A DNA stretch of 64,000 bases, taken from NCBI GenBank assembly GCA_903910585.1, contig CAIWAH010000066.1, positions 1-64,000 on the forward strand, written 5' to 3'. Under the pieces are notes generated by a model that was given only the letters and a program-made list of their open reading frames with translations, was not told where the DNA came from and did not search any database. This DNA is from an uncultured Verrucomicrobiota bacterium (lineage in GTDB: Bacteria; Verrucomicrobiota; Verrucomicrobiia; Limisphaerales; UBA9464). Below are positions 36,223 through 44,046 of this stretch, one piece after another. The position numbers and the translations under genes are program-made. Each line of letters starts with the position of its first letter. Within the stretch, counting starts at the first letter, position 1.

Positions 36223-38571
36223 CTAGACCTTGGCCACGGCCACGGCGCACTTCTTGTAGTCGGGTTCCTTGGAGAGCGGGCAGTGCGCCTCCAACGTCAC
36301 GAGGTTGATCAGGGATTCCTCGGCGAAGAACGGCACGAAGACGGCGCCGCGCGCGGGCGTGGACCGGCCGTTGATCCACGCGGGCAGCACCAGTTCGCCG
36401 CGGCGGGAGCTGAGCTTCACCTTGTCGCCGGTCGAGATGTTTAGCCGGGCGGCATCGCCGGGGTTCAGCTCGACGTAGGCGCGCGGCATGGCGCGGTGCA
36501 GTTGCGGCACGCGGCGGGTCATCGTGCCGGGGTGCCAGTGCTCCAGCACGCGGCCGGTGCGGAGCCAGAACGGGAACTTCTCATCGGGCACTTCCGGCGG
36601 TGCCTCGTAGGGACGCGCCCAGATGAGCGCCTTGCCGTCCTTGAGCCTGCCCCAGTAGAAGTCCACGCCGCTGCCGGGCTTCACGTAGGGATCCTCGCCC
36701 TCGACAAACCGGCGCGCGGTTTCCTTCCAGGTTCCTTCGGGCGTCTTCACCACGGGCCAGCGCAGGCCGCGCGATTTCACCAGCTCGTCATAGGGAGCGA
36801 GCGAATACTTCTTCATCGCCGTGAACGGGCGGTATTCCTCGAAGAGCAGCCGGTCGGCGTTGGTCTGGCGGAACACATCCCATTTCCACAGCTCCACGGG
36901 TTTGCCGTCGGCACCCTTGAAGGTGAACAGGAAGTCGCCGTCCTTGTTCTTCATGCCCGGATGGCCCAGCTCGAACAGGCGCCGGGCCACGGCGATGACC
37001 TGCCAGACATCGTCGCGGGCCTGGCCCGGCGGCTCGATCATCTTGAACCACTGCTGGGTGCGTCGCTCGCTGTTGCCGAACATGCCGTTCTTCTCGACCC
37101 ACATCGCCGAGGGCAGCACCACCGCGGCCTGGTCGGTCGTGACGGTCGGATAGATGTCGGAGACCACCAGGAAGCGCTCCTTCAGCTTGCTGGTCAGCCC
37201 GTTCAGGTTGGGCATGGACTGCGCCGGATTCGTGACCTGCACCCAGGCGCCGGTCAGGTCGCCTTTCTGCAGTGCGTCGAACAGCGCGACGGCGTGGTGG
37301 CCGGGCTTCGCGCCGATGCGGCCGGCCGGGATGTTCCAGAGCTCCTCGCACTGCTTGCGGTGATCCTCGTTCGCGACAATGCGCCCGCCGGGCAACGCGT
37401 GGCCCAGCGTGCCCACCTCGCGGCAGGTGCCGCACGCGCTGGGCTGGCCGGTGAGCGAAAAGGCCGTGCTGCCGGGCTTGCCGAACTTCCCGCTGAGGAA
37501 GTGGACGTTGTAAACGAGGTTATTGATCCAGGTGCCGCGCGTGTGCTGGTTCATGCCCATGCACCAGAGCGAGACGATCTTGCGGTTCGGATCGGCGAAG
37601 CGGTCCACCAGCAGCTGCAGCTGCGCCGGGCGGATGCCGCCCACCTTCTGCACGAACTCCGGCGTGTAGGTTTCCAGCCACTTCGCGTAGTCCTCGAAGG
37701 TCATCGCCTCGCCGTCCGCGTCGCCCCCCTTGCGGAAGTTGCAGTGCTTGGTGACCCAGTCGCGGTCGAGCTCGCCGGACTTCACCAGCGCGTGGCAGAT
37801 GCCGTTGGCGATGGCGAGGTCGCCCTGCGGGGTAAATTCGAGGTAATGGTCCGCCTCCTCGGTGCTGCGCGTCCGGCGGGTGCCGAGGTCGATGATCTCG
37901 ACCTTCTGGCCCTTGAGCCGGCGGTCCACGATGCGGGACCAGAGCACCGGGTGCATCTCGGCGGGGTTGTTGCCCCAGAGGATCACTGTGTCGGCGGTGT
38001 CGAGGTCGTCGTAGCAGCCGCTGGGCTCGTCCACGCCGTAAGTGGTGACCATGCCGACGACCGCACTGGCCATGCAGAGGCGGGCGTTGGGGTCCACGTG
38101 GTTGTTCCCGAGACCGCCCTTCATGAACTTCATCACCGTGTAGCCCTCGGGGATGGTCCACTGGCCGGAGCCATAGAAAGAGAACTTGGAAGGATCCTTG
38201 AGAATGTGCCGGGCGATGGCTTCGATGGCTTCCTCCCACGAGGCGGGCGTGAGCTGGCCGTCCTTGCGGATAAGCGGCGTCGTGAGGCGGTCCTTGCCGT
38301 AGAGGGCGACACCGGCGTGGTAGCCCTTCACGCAGAGCAGGCCGCGGTTGACGGGGTTCTCCAGGTCGCCCTGCACGGCGACGACGCGGCCGTCCTTCAC
38401 GCCGACCATCACACCGCAGCCGGTGCCGCAGAAGCGGCAGGGCGCCTTCTGCCAGACGAGCCCGTCGGCGCCCTCGGCGGCCTGGGCGGGGCGGATCATG
38501 GTGCCGGCGAGCACACTGGAGGCGGCGGCCAGCGCGGCCTGTTTCAGGAAATCACGGCGGTTGGAGAGCAT
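36223..38571 (-). CDS. napA: Periplasmic nitrate reductase catalytic subunit
   Basis: A 782-residue molybdenum bis-MGD enzyme reducing nitrate to nitrite in the periplasm. It starts with a Tat signal (NRRDFLKQAA), then the [4Fe-4S] site C45, C48, C52 and C80, and the Mo ligand Cys166 in NARLCMASAV, typical of NapA rather than membrane NarG (which has Asp). WGNNPAEMHPVLWSR and the C-terminal YVELNPGDAARLNISTGDKVKLSS are family features. It sits between napD and napB. Formate dehydrogenase-like relatives are less likely given NapD/NapB next door. Confidence 0.95.
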   Translation of the reverse strand: MLSNRRDFLKQAALAAASSVLAGTMIRPAQAAEGADGLVWQKAPCRFCGTGCGVMVGVKDGRVVAVQGDLENPVNRGLLCVKGYHAGVALYGKDRLTTPLIRKDGQLTPASWEEAIEAIARHILKDPSKFSFYGSGQWTIPEGYTVMKFMKGGLGNNHVDPNARLCMASAVVGMVTTYGVDEPSGCYDDLDTADTVILWGNNPAEMHPVLWSRIVDRRLKGQKVEIIDLGTRRTRSTEEADHYLEFTPQGDLAIANGICHALVKSGELDRDWVTKHCNFRKGGDADGEAMTFEDYAKWLETYTPEFVQKVGGIRPAQLQLLVDRFADPNRKIVSLWCMGMNQHTRGTWINNLVYNVHFLSGKFGKPGSTAFSLTGQPSACGTCREVGTLGHALPGGRIVANEDHRKQCEELWNIPAGRIGAKPGHHAVALFDALQKGDLTGAWVQVTNPAQSMPNLNGLTSKLKERFLVVSDIYPTVTTDQAAVVLPSAMWVEKNGMFGNSERRTQQWFKMIEPPGQARDDVWQVIAVARRLFELGHPGMKNKDGDFLFTFKGADGKPVELWKWDVFRQTNADRLLFEEYRPFTAMKKYSLAPYDELVKSRGLRWPVVKTPEGTWKETARRFVEGEDPYVKPGSGVDFYWGRLKDGKALIWARPYEAPPEVPDEKFPFWLRTGRVLEHWHPGTMTRRVPQLHRAMPRAYVELNPGDAARLNISTGDKVKLSSRRGELVLPAWINGRSTPARGAVFVPFFAEESLINLVTLEAHCPLSKEPDYKKCAVAVAKV

Positions 38572-38584
38572 GACGGGAGCGGGT

Positions 38585-38851
38585 TCAGGGGGCGGGCACA
38601 GTGGCTTCGGCGGGATCGTCAGCGACGTCCTCGAAGTTGTGGTAAACGAGCACCGCGGCCTTCACGCCGGGCAGGTGCTGCAGCCGCTCGCCCAGTTCGG
38701 CGGCCGCGCGGTTGGTGGGCGTGTCCGCGGCGACCGGGAAACCGGTGGACGCGGACTCGCCCAGCTCAATTCCGGGTTGACCGGCAAGTTCAGCGCGCAA
38801 CCGGGACTGATCCTCAGGAGCGCAGCGGACGACATAGGCGGAGACAGGCAT
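38585..38851 (-). CDS. napD: NapD-like chaperone for NapA
   Basis: An 88-residue ferredoxin-fold protein from ATG 38851. It has MPVSAYVVRCAPEDQSRL at the start and the typical LVYHNFED near the end. NapD binds the Tat signal of NapA during maturation. It sits 13 bp before napA, as in many nap operons. Confidence 0.88.
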   Translation of the reverse strand: MPVSAYVVRCAPEDQSRLRAELAGQPGIELGESASTGFPVAADTPTNRAAAELGERLQHLPGVKAAVLVYHNFEDVADDPAEATVPAP

Positions 38852-38904
38852 GGCGGGAAAGGGCTGCCGCCACGGCCGTGGTGACCGTGGCGGCGTGGGG
38901 ACGG

Positions 38905-40350
38905 TTACTTGGCGTAGCGTTGCTGGAACTCCTTCACCTGCTTCTCGCGGCGCGCTTTCTCCTCGGGGTCCATTTTGCCCAGCGACCACTTGTGGTTGTC
39001 GCCGTTCAGCGTGTCATCGAGCAGCTTGTTGAGGGCTTCGGCCGCCTGCTTCTTGGCCGCATCGGTCGAGCCCATGTGCTTGTGGACAAGCTCCTGCAGC
39101 TCAGGGATGTATTCCGAGTAGAAATGCTTGGCGACCTCGTAGGTGCCGTGCCAGTGCGTGTAGTCAGGCCCCATCATGGACACACCGTGGCGGGCACGGC
39201 GCCCCTCATGATGCCAGATCTCATACCAGATGAAGTCGAGCTTGCTGGTGAACTGCGGTCCGGCGAGGAGCGGCTTGGCGGCCTTGTAGAGGGCAAGACC
39301 GGGCTTGGCGAACTTGTCGTGATACAGGTCAATGAGTCCGTCGTATTGGGTGTAAAAGGCACCGACGTAGTTCGTGTTGTGGCAGTTGATGCACACGTTG
39401 ACCATGTTCGCGCGGCGCTTGTCCCAGGGGACATCCTTTCCGGGCAGGTTGAGTTTGGCGTCGCCAACCTCGGGCCGGATGGAGATTTCGGGCCGGTTGT
39501 TCCACGAGATGCGCATGCCGATGTCATGCGTGACCGGCTGGTCCTTGGTGGCGGACATGTGGCAGGTCGCGCAGGTGGGGGCGGCGGAATAGTCCTCGCC
39601 GACAATCCACTTCGGGCTGGCCAGGTTCATCTTGTCCACGTTGGCCCGGTAGGCGATGCCGTGCTTGGACTCGTTGTAGATCTCGATCTGCGGGTGGTCG
39701 GGTCCCATGTGGCATTTGCCGCAGGTGTCGGGCGTGCGGGCTTGGGCGGAGCTGAACGAGTGCCGGGAATGGCAGGCCGTGCAGGAGCCTTCAGAACCGT
39801 CGGGGTTGATGCGGCCGATGCCGGTGTTGGGCCACGTGGCGGGGTCGAGCCGTCCGGTGGGCAGCACCTTCACCTCGCCGCCGTGGCATTGCCAGCAGCC
39901 GTTGACCGCCGCGGCGCTGACGCCGTGCGGGAACGCGGTGGTCTTGAAGGCGTTGTTGCCCTCGACCACTTCGGCCAGCGTGTTGTCGAGGGAACCGAGT
40001 ATGCGGCCGCCCTTGGCGTGGTGCGAGTCGCTGAACTCCTGCACCTCGCGCTCATGGCAGCGGGCGCAGTCCTTGGGCGACACGATGGTCGAGATGAACT
40101 GCCCATAGTGCTCGTAGGCGTCCGAATCCTTCTCGTTCGCGGTGTGGCACTCGAAGCAGCCGATGTTGCCGCGGAAGTGCTGCGAAGAACCCCACTGCTC
40201 GTAGATGACCGGGCTTTCCTTCTTGTGGCACGCCGCACACGCGATGCTTTGCGGCGAGAGTTCCTTGAGGGTGAATCCCGCCCGGGCCGGCAGCAGCGCG
40301 GCCAGCAGCGCGAAGGCGAGAACAATCAGGGGCGTGGATCGAGTTTTCAT
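38905..40350 (-). CDS. Octaheme hydroxylamine-oxidoreductase-like cytochrome c
   Basis: A 481-residue periplasmic protein from ATG 40350 with a signal peptide and eight CxxCH sites (C38, C65, C95, C152, C190, C210, C260, C320). The spacing and the later segments RARHGVSMMGPDYTHWHG and AKHFYSEYIPEL match the HAO/epsilon-HAO family of octaheme cytochromes. Members oxidise hydroxylamine, or reduce nitrite or hydroxylamine to ammonium. Nap genes downstream favour the reductive direction. Whether it keeps the HAO cross-linking Tyr cannot be told without alignment. Its start overlaps the NrfD-like stop by four bases (ATGA). Confidence 0.88.
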   Translation of the reverse strand: MKTRSTPLIVLAFALLAALLPARAGFTLKELSPQSIACAACHKKESPVIYEQWGSSQHFRGNIGCFECHTANEKDSDAYEHYGQFISTIVSPKDCARCHEREVQEFSDSHHAKGGRILGSLDNTLAEVVEGNNAFKTTAFPHGVSAAAVNGCWQCHGGEVKVLPTGRLDPATWPNTGIGRINPDGSEGSCTACHSRHSFSSAQARTPDTCGKCHMGPDHPQIEIYNESKHGIAYRANVDKMNLASPKWIVGEDYSAAPTCATCHMSATKDQPVTHDIGMRISWNNRPEISIRPEVGDAKLNLPGKDVPWDKRRANMVNVCINCHNTNYVGAFYTQYDGLIDLYHDKFAKPGLALYKAAKPLLAGPQFTSKLDFIWYEIWHHEGRRARHGVSMMGPDYTHWHGTYEVAKHFYSEYIPELQELVHKHMGSTDAAKKQAAEALNKLLDDTLNGDNHKWSLGKMDPEEKARREKQVKEFQQRYAK

Positions 40351-41591
40351 GACTTGAGGGCGGGAGATTCCGGAGAAGCGGGGAGGTCGGGCTGGGCGCG
40401 CAGGCTGCCGTTCAGGATCGGGACGGCGACGTGGACCATCCACGAGAACATCAGCGCCCCGAGGGCCCAGATACCGAGACAGACGAGTGTTTCGTTGAGC
40501 GACGGCAGGTATTCGACAATCTGGCCGAGCGGCGTGGGGACGAAGCCGGGAATGATCAGGCCCATGCCCTTTTCAATCCAGATACCGACGAAGCACACGA
40601 CGTAAGCGACGTTGAGCCAGGCAATGTTCCGGCTCGCCGGGCTCACCAGCAGCACCAGGCCGAGCAGATCCAGGGCAATCGCGCTCCAAATCCACGGCAC
40701 CAGCCCGCTGTGGCCGTGCAGGCCGAAGAACAGTTAGTGCGCCGAGGCCGCGTGCTGGGTCGGGTAGTAAAACTCGGTGAACAGCTCGCTCCCAAGGAGG
40801 AACATGTTGATGAGCATCGCGACGGTCATGATCATCCGCAGCGTGACGATGGGCGCGTCGCCGATGTGGAAGCGCATCGCCTTCCGGATGATCTGGAATG
40901 CCAGGATCATCAGCCCCGGGCCGGCCACAAACGCGGAGGCCAGAAAGCGCGCCGGCACCAGCGGGTGATGCCAGAAGGGGCGACCGGCCAGGCCGACGTA
41001 GAGGAAGGCCGTGACCGTATGGATGCTCACGGCCCAGAAGATCGAGAGGAACACGAACGGGATGTAGAACCTCTTCGTCGGCTTGCGCTGATGGTAGCGG
41101 CAATACAGCAGGTAGCCGGCGATGTGCAGGTTCAGGAGGAGGTAGCCGTTCAGCACGATCACGTCCCAGGACAGGATGGACCCGGGAAAATTGAACACGC
41201 CGAATGGCGGGATCATGTGCAGGAACCGGTCCGGCCGGCCCAGATCCACGGTGACGAACAGCAGGCACATCACGATCACGGCGATGGCCATCAGTTCGCC
41301 GAAGAGCACGACCTCGTGCATGTGCTCCTTTTTGTAGATGTAGGCGGGGATCACGAGCATCACGGCCGCGGCCGCGACACCGACCAGGAAGGTGAAGTTC
41401 GCGATGTAGGCGCCCCAGCTCACCTGGTTCGTCAGTCCCGTGGTCTGCAGGCCTTCCACAAACTGGTGCGCCCAGGCGTTGGCCCCGATAACTGCCACGA
41501 CCGTGAGCAGTCCCATCCACGCGTAATAGCGCCTGTTGCCGGTCCAAGAGAGCAGCCAAATCCGCCAGATGAACGTGAGGTAGGCTCTCAT
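40347..41591 (-). pseudogene. NrfD/DsrP-like quinol-interacting membrane subunit with in-frame TAA
   Basis: A roughly 414-residue polytopic membrane protein if the TAA at 40734-40736 is read as sense. The upstream part (285 residues, about seven or eight membrane segments) ends EFYYPTQHAASAH, and the same frame continues LFFGLHGHSGLVPWIWSAIA with more segments. NrfD/DsrP proteins read '...SAKYLFFGLHGH', so a Tyr codon became TAA. It begins four bases inside the FeS gene (ATGA overlap) and ends four bases inside the octaheme gene, so the operon was built for a full-length product. It would pass quinol electrons to the FeS subunit. Confidence 0.82.
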
Positions 41592-42562
41592 TTGTCGAAG
41601 AAGTAGTAGAAGCGCGGCAGGGTTCCGACCTCCTCCTTCAGGACGTAAACACGCTTGTTATTGAGGATGTAGTTAATCTCGCTGTCCGGATCGAGGAGGT
41701 TGCCGAACACCCGGGCGCCCGTGGGGCAGACCTCAAGACAGGCGGGATACTTGCCTTCTCGTGTGCGGTGCAGGCAGAAGGTGCATTTCTCCACCACGCC
41801 CTTCGGCCGGAGGCGGTTGCTGAGGTAGCCCTGGTTCGGATTGATGGCAGCCTTCTCGATGGTCGGCTTCTTGTAGTTGAAGCGCCGCGCATCGTAGGGG
41901 CAGGCGGCCATGCAGTAGCGGCAGCCGATGCACCAGTTGTAATCCACGACCACCACGCCGTCCTTCTCCTGCCAAGTGGCCTGCACCGGACAGACCTTCG
42001 TGCAGGGCGACTGCCGGCACTGGTGGCACTGCACCGGCAGGTAATACTTGTCTTTCTGCGGAACGGTCTCGGGCGCGTAGTAGTGATTGGAGGTCTCGAC
42101 GTTGATCGCGCCCTTGTTCATCTCCAACACGCGAATGTAGGACATCTCAATGTCGTCCCAGCGGTCGCGCGACTGGTTGTTCTCCTTGAGGCAGGCGTGG
42201 GCACAGCGACGGCAGCCCACACACCGGGTCAGATTCAGCGCGTAGCCGAACTCCACCCCGTCGAGTGGCTTCAGGTCGCGCAGATTCGGACGCACGCCGC
42301 GCTCCTGCTCACATTTGTCCGCGAGCGATTTCAGGATGCGTTGGAGTTCGTCCGGCTTGAGCTCGCGATAATGCTTCTGCAGCAGGTCGTCCAAGGTGAG
42401 GTCGCCCTTTTCGAGCGCGAGCAGCGGTTTTAGAGCCGCCACCAAACCCGCCATGCCGGCAACGGTCGCTGCGCCGCCCTTGAGGAAGGTGCGCCGGTTC
42501 AACGGGCGGTAAACCTGTTCCAGCGTCCGCGGACTTTGTTGATTGGCCGGGATTTCGTTCAT
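41588..42562 (-). CDS. Tat-exported four-cluster ferredoxin subunit (NrfC/DsrO/HmeA-like)
   Basis: A 324-residue protein. A Tat signal (NRRTFLKGGAATVAGMAG) is followed by four cysteine groups suited to [4Fe-4S] clusters: CVGCRRCAHAC, CHQCRQSPCTKVCP, CIGCRYCMAACP and CTFC...CLEVCP. This is the layout of periplasmic electron-transfer subunits paired with an NrfD membrane partner. It should accept electrons from the quinol pool via the NrfD-like protein and hand them to the cytochromes. It starts 7 bp after the tetraheme stop and overlaps the NrfD gene by four bases. Confidence 0.92.
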   Translation of the reverse strand: MNEIPANQQSPRTLEQVYRPLNRRTFLKGGAATVAGMAGLVAALKPLLALEKGDLTLDDLLQKHYRELKPDELQRILKSLADKCEQERGVRPNLRDLKPLDGVEFGYALNLTRCVGCRRCAHACLKENNQSRDRWDDIEMSYIRVLEMNKGAINVETSNHYYAPETVPQKDKYYLPVQCHQCRQSPCTKVCPVQATWQEKDGVVVVDYNWCIGCRYCMAACPYDARRFNYKKPTIEKAAINPNQGYLSNRLRPKGVVEKCTFCLHRTREGKYPACLEVCPTGARVFGNLLDPDSEINYILNNKRVYVLKEEVGTLPRFYYFFDK

Positions 42563-42569
42563 GCGCGGC

Positions 42570-43295
42570 TCAGTGTTGGGCAGCTCCGGCAGCCTTGGGC
42601 TGATGGGCGGCCCGAGGCGGATAGACCAGGGCCGGCTGCGGTTTCATGGCCTGGAAGTTGGGTGCGTGCGGATCGTGGCACTGGATACAGCGCAGCTTGG
42701 TCTTGTCGCCTTTCTTGGCATCCCAATGGCCATTCTGCCGGCCGTGCACGCCCGCCTGCCAGTCGCGGTAGGTGGGGCCGTGGCACTTGGCGCAGAGCTG
42801 CACCACGTCGGCCTGGGCGATTTCCGCACCGTCGTAATCGACAAAGGCGTTGCGGTTCTTCGGGTGATGGCAATTGAGGCAAAAGCGGTTGTTGCCGTGG
42901 TCGAGCTTGAGATCCTTGTGCTCGTTCATCGGCCGGTCGTAGTGCCACTTGGCCGGGAACAGCTTGTGGCACTCCATGCAGTTGTAGGTCCAACCGAGTT
43001 TGACCAGATCAAGGCCCTTCGTTTCACGCGGCGGCGTCTTGTCCAAATAGGCATCGGCAGCCAATCCCACCGGTGGCTGCTGAGCCGGCGGCCGCGGAAC
43101 GACCGGCATTCTGGGCAGCGCATTGGTGGCTGCTGGCGGCGCGATCGGAACCCCTTGGGCGTGGACCAGCAGCAAGGCGATCAGGCCAATACCGCCGGCC
43201 AAGGCAACTGCCCCGGCCGGGGAACGTGAACCCAGACGCCAACCCCGGGCGAGGCCACCGCCCAAGGCGGTTCGAATCAATGCCGGCAGTTTCAT
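42570..43295 (-). CDS. Membrane-anchored tetraheme cytochrome c
   Basis: A 241-residue protein with one N-terminal membrane segment (about 27-45), a Pro-rich linker and four CxxCH motifs (CMECH, CLNCH, CAKCH, CIQCH) facing the periplasm. It is the first gene of the operon and likely the electron relay between the FeS/NrfD module and the soluble octaheme or NapAB proteins. The sequence is not the NapC/NrfH type (no NapC-like spacing). A TTGAC-N4-GTCAA palindrome lies 77-90 bp upstream of its start. Confidence 0.87.
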   Translation of the reverse strand: MKLPALIRTALGGGLARGWRLGSRSPAGAVALAGGIGLIALLLVHAQGVPIAPPAATNALPRMPVVPRPPAQQPPVGLAADAYLDKTPPRETKGLDLVKLGWTYNCMECHKLFPAKWHYDRPMNEHKDLKLDHGNNRFCLNCHHPKNRNAFVDYDGAEIAQADVVQLCAKCHGPTYRDWQAGVHGRQNGHWDAKKGDKTKLRCIQCHDPHAPNFQAMKPQPALVYPPRAAHQPKAAGAAQH

Positions 43296-43316
43296 CGGTG
43301 ACAGGGGATTGGTTGC

Positions 43317-43904
43317 TCAGGGATTCACGGAAGTTCCGGCGCCTACATACCATCGGTTCCGGTCCGCCGAATTGACCTTGGTCAAACAATTCACAACCGC
43401 GTCCGCTCCGGTCATTCCGCCCACCCGCAGAATGCCGTCAGAGAGGATCCTGGCCCGCAGGCCGCCGCGGCCCGCCAGGATATCCCGGGCTCCGGCGCAG
43501 TAGGCGCGATTCATCCAATCACAGGGCCGGCATTCTTCGACGCCTTGAAACCGCACTCCCTGGATCACGAACTCCTCGTCGATCAGCTCGTTCAGGTCCA
43601 CGCCGGAGGTGACGACGTTGCGTCGGGCCGCGGCCGGAGACAGGCCAGCCTCCGGCAGCGCGGAACGCAGGGCGGCAAACACCTCTTCGGCGAAGAACGT
43701 GATCTGCCCCTTGGCCGACGGGTCGTTCCGGAAATAGCGGTCGCCCACCAACCCGTGCCCGGCCACGCACGAAACCTCCGCCCGTTCCAGCATAGGATGG
43801 CACCCCGGTTCGCGGCCGAAACGCCCGACGTAATTGTGTCCGGGCGAAACGAACAGGTGAACAATCCTGGAGCCGGGTGGAATCGGGCAAATGGAGACAG
43901 CCAT
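43317..43904 (-). CDS. MOSC-domain protein
   Basis: About 195 residues from ATG 43904; ATG 43910 is an equal choice. The core has a beta-barrel MOSC pattern (LFVSPGHNYVGRFG, VAGHGLVGDRYF, KGQITFFAEEV, ARRNVVTSGVDLNELIDEEFVIQGVRFQGVEECRPCDWM, with a conserved Cys in ECRPC) and RGGLRARILSDG. MOSC proteins bind or sulfurate molybdenum cofactor. It sits 21 bp upstream of the nap-linked operon, on the same strand, which supports a role with the Mo enzyme NapA. The near-match regulator site at 43972 is upstream. Confidence 0.88.
   Translation of the reverse strand: MAVSICPIPPGSRIVHLFVSPGHNYVGRFGREPGCHPMLERAEVSCVAGHGLVGDRYFRNDPSAKGQITFFAEEVFAALRSALPEAGLSPAAARRNVVTSGVDLNELIDEEFVIQGVRFQGVEECRPCDWMNRAYCAGARDILAGRGGLRARILSDGILRVGGMTGADAVVNCLTKVNSADRNRWYVGAGTSVNP
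43372..43385. promoter_or_regulatory. TTGAC-CTTG-GTCAA palindrome, CRP/FNR-type operator
   Basis: A perfect 14-bp palindrome with 5-bp half-sites and a 4-bp spacer. It lies inside the 3' end of the MOSC gene, 77-90 bp upstream of the tetraheme start, where an activator for the nitrate operon would bind. The same half-sites recur at 45562-45575. DNR/NnrR-type members of the CRP/FNR family recognise TTGxC-N4-GxCAA-like sites. Confidence 0.7.
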
Positions 43905-43971
43905 GAGCAAGGACAGCGTGATGAATTTACCGACAACCCGGAAACGTCAGCCGGCTCCGCCGCCGACTGGC

Positions 43972-43985
43972 TTGACCGCTGGCAA
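43972..43985. promoter_or_regulatory. Near-match operator (TTGAC-CGCT-GGCAA)
   Basis: One mismatch from the palindrome at 43372 (GGCAA for GTCAA). It is 68 bp upstream of the MOSC start. On its own it could be chance. Confidence 0.35.
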
Positions 43986-44046
43986 CCGGATCCCGGGCCA
44001 GCGCATCACCGCGCGGATCGGGACCGGTCCCGGAGCCTTTCAGACC

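Noticed and set aside
36496..40605. A very long plus-strand open frame (over 1300 codons) across the nap genes
   Set aside because: It is the antisense shadow of napA, napD and the octaheme gene. It lacks family motifs and is explained by high GC and codon bias.
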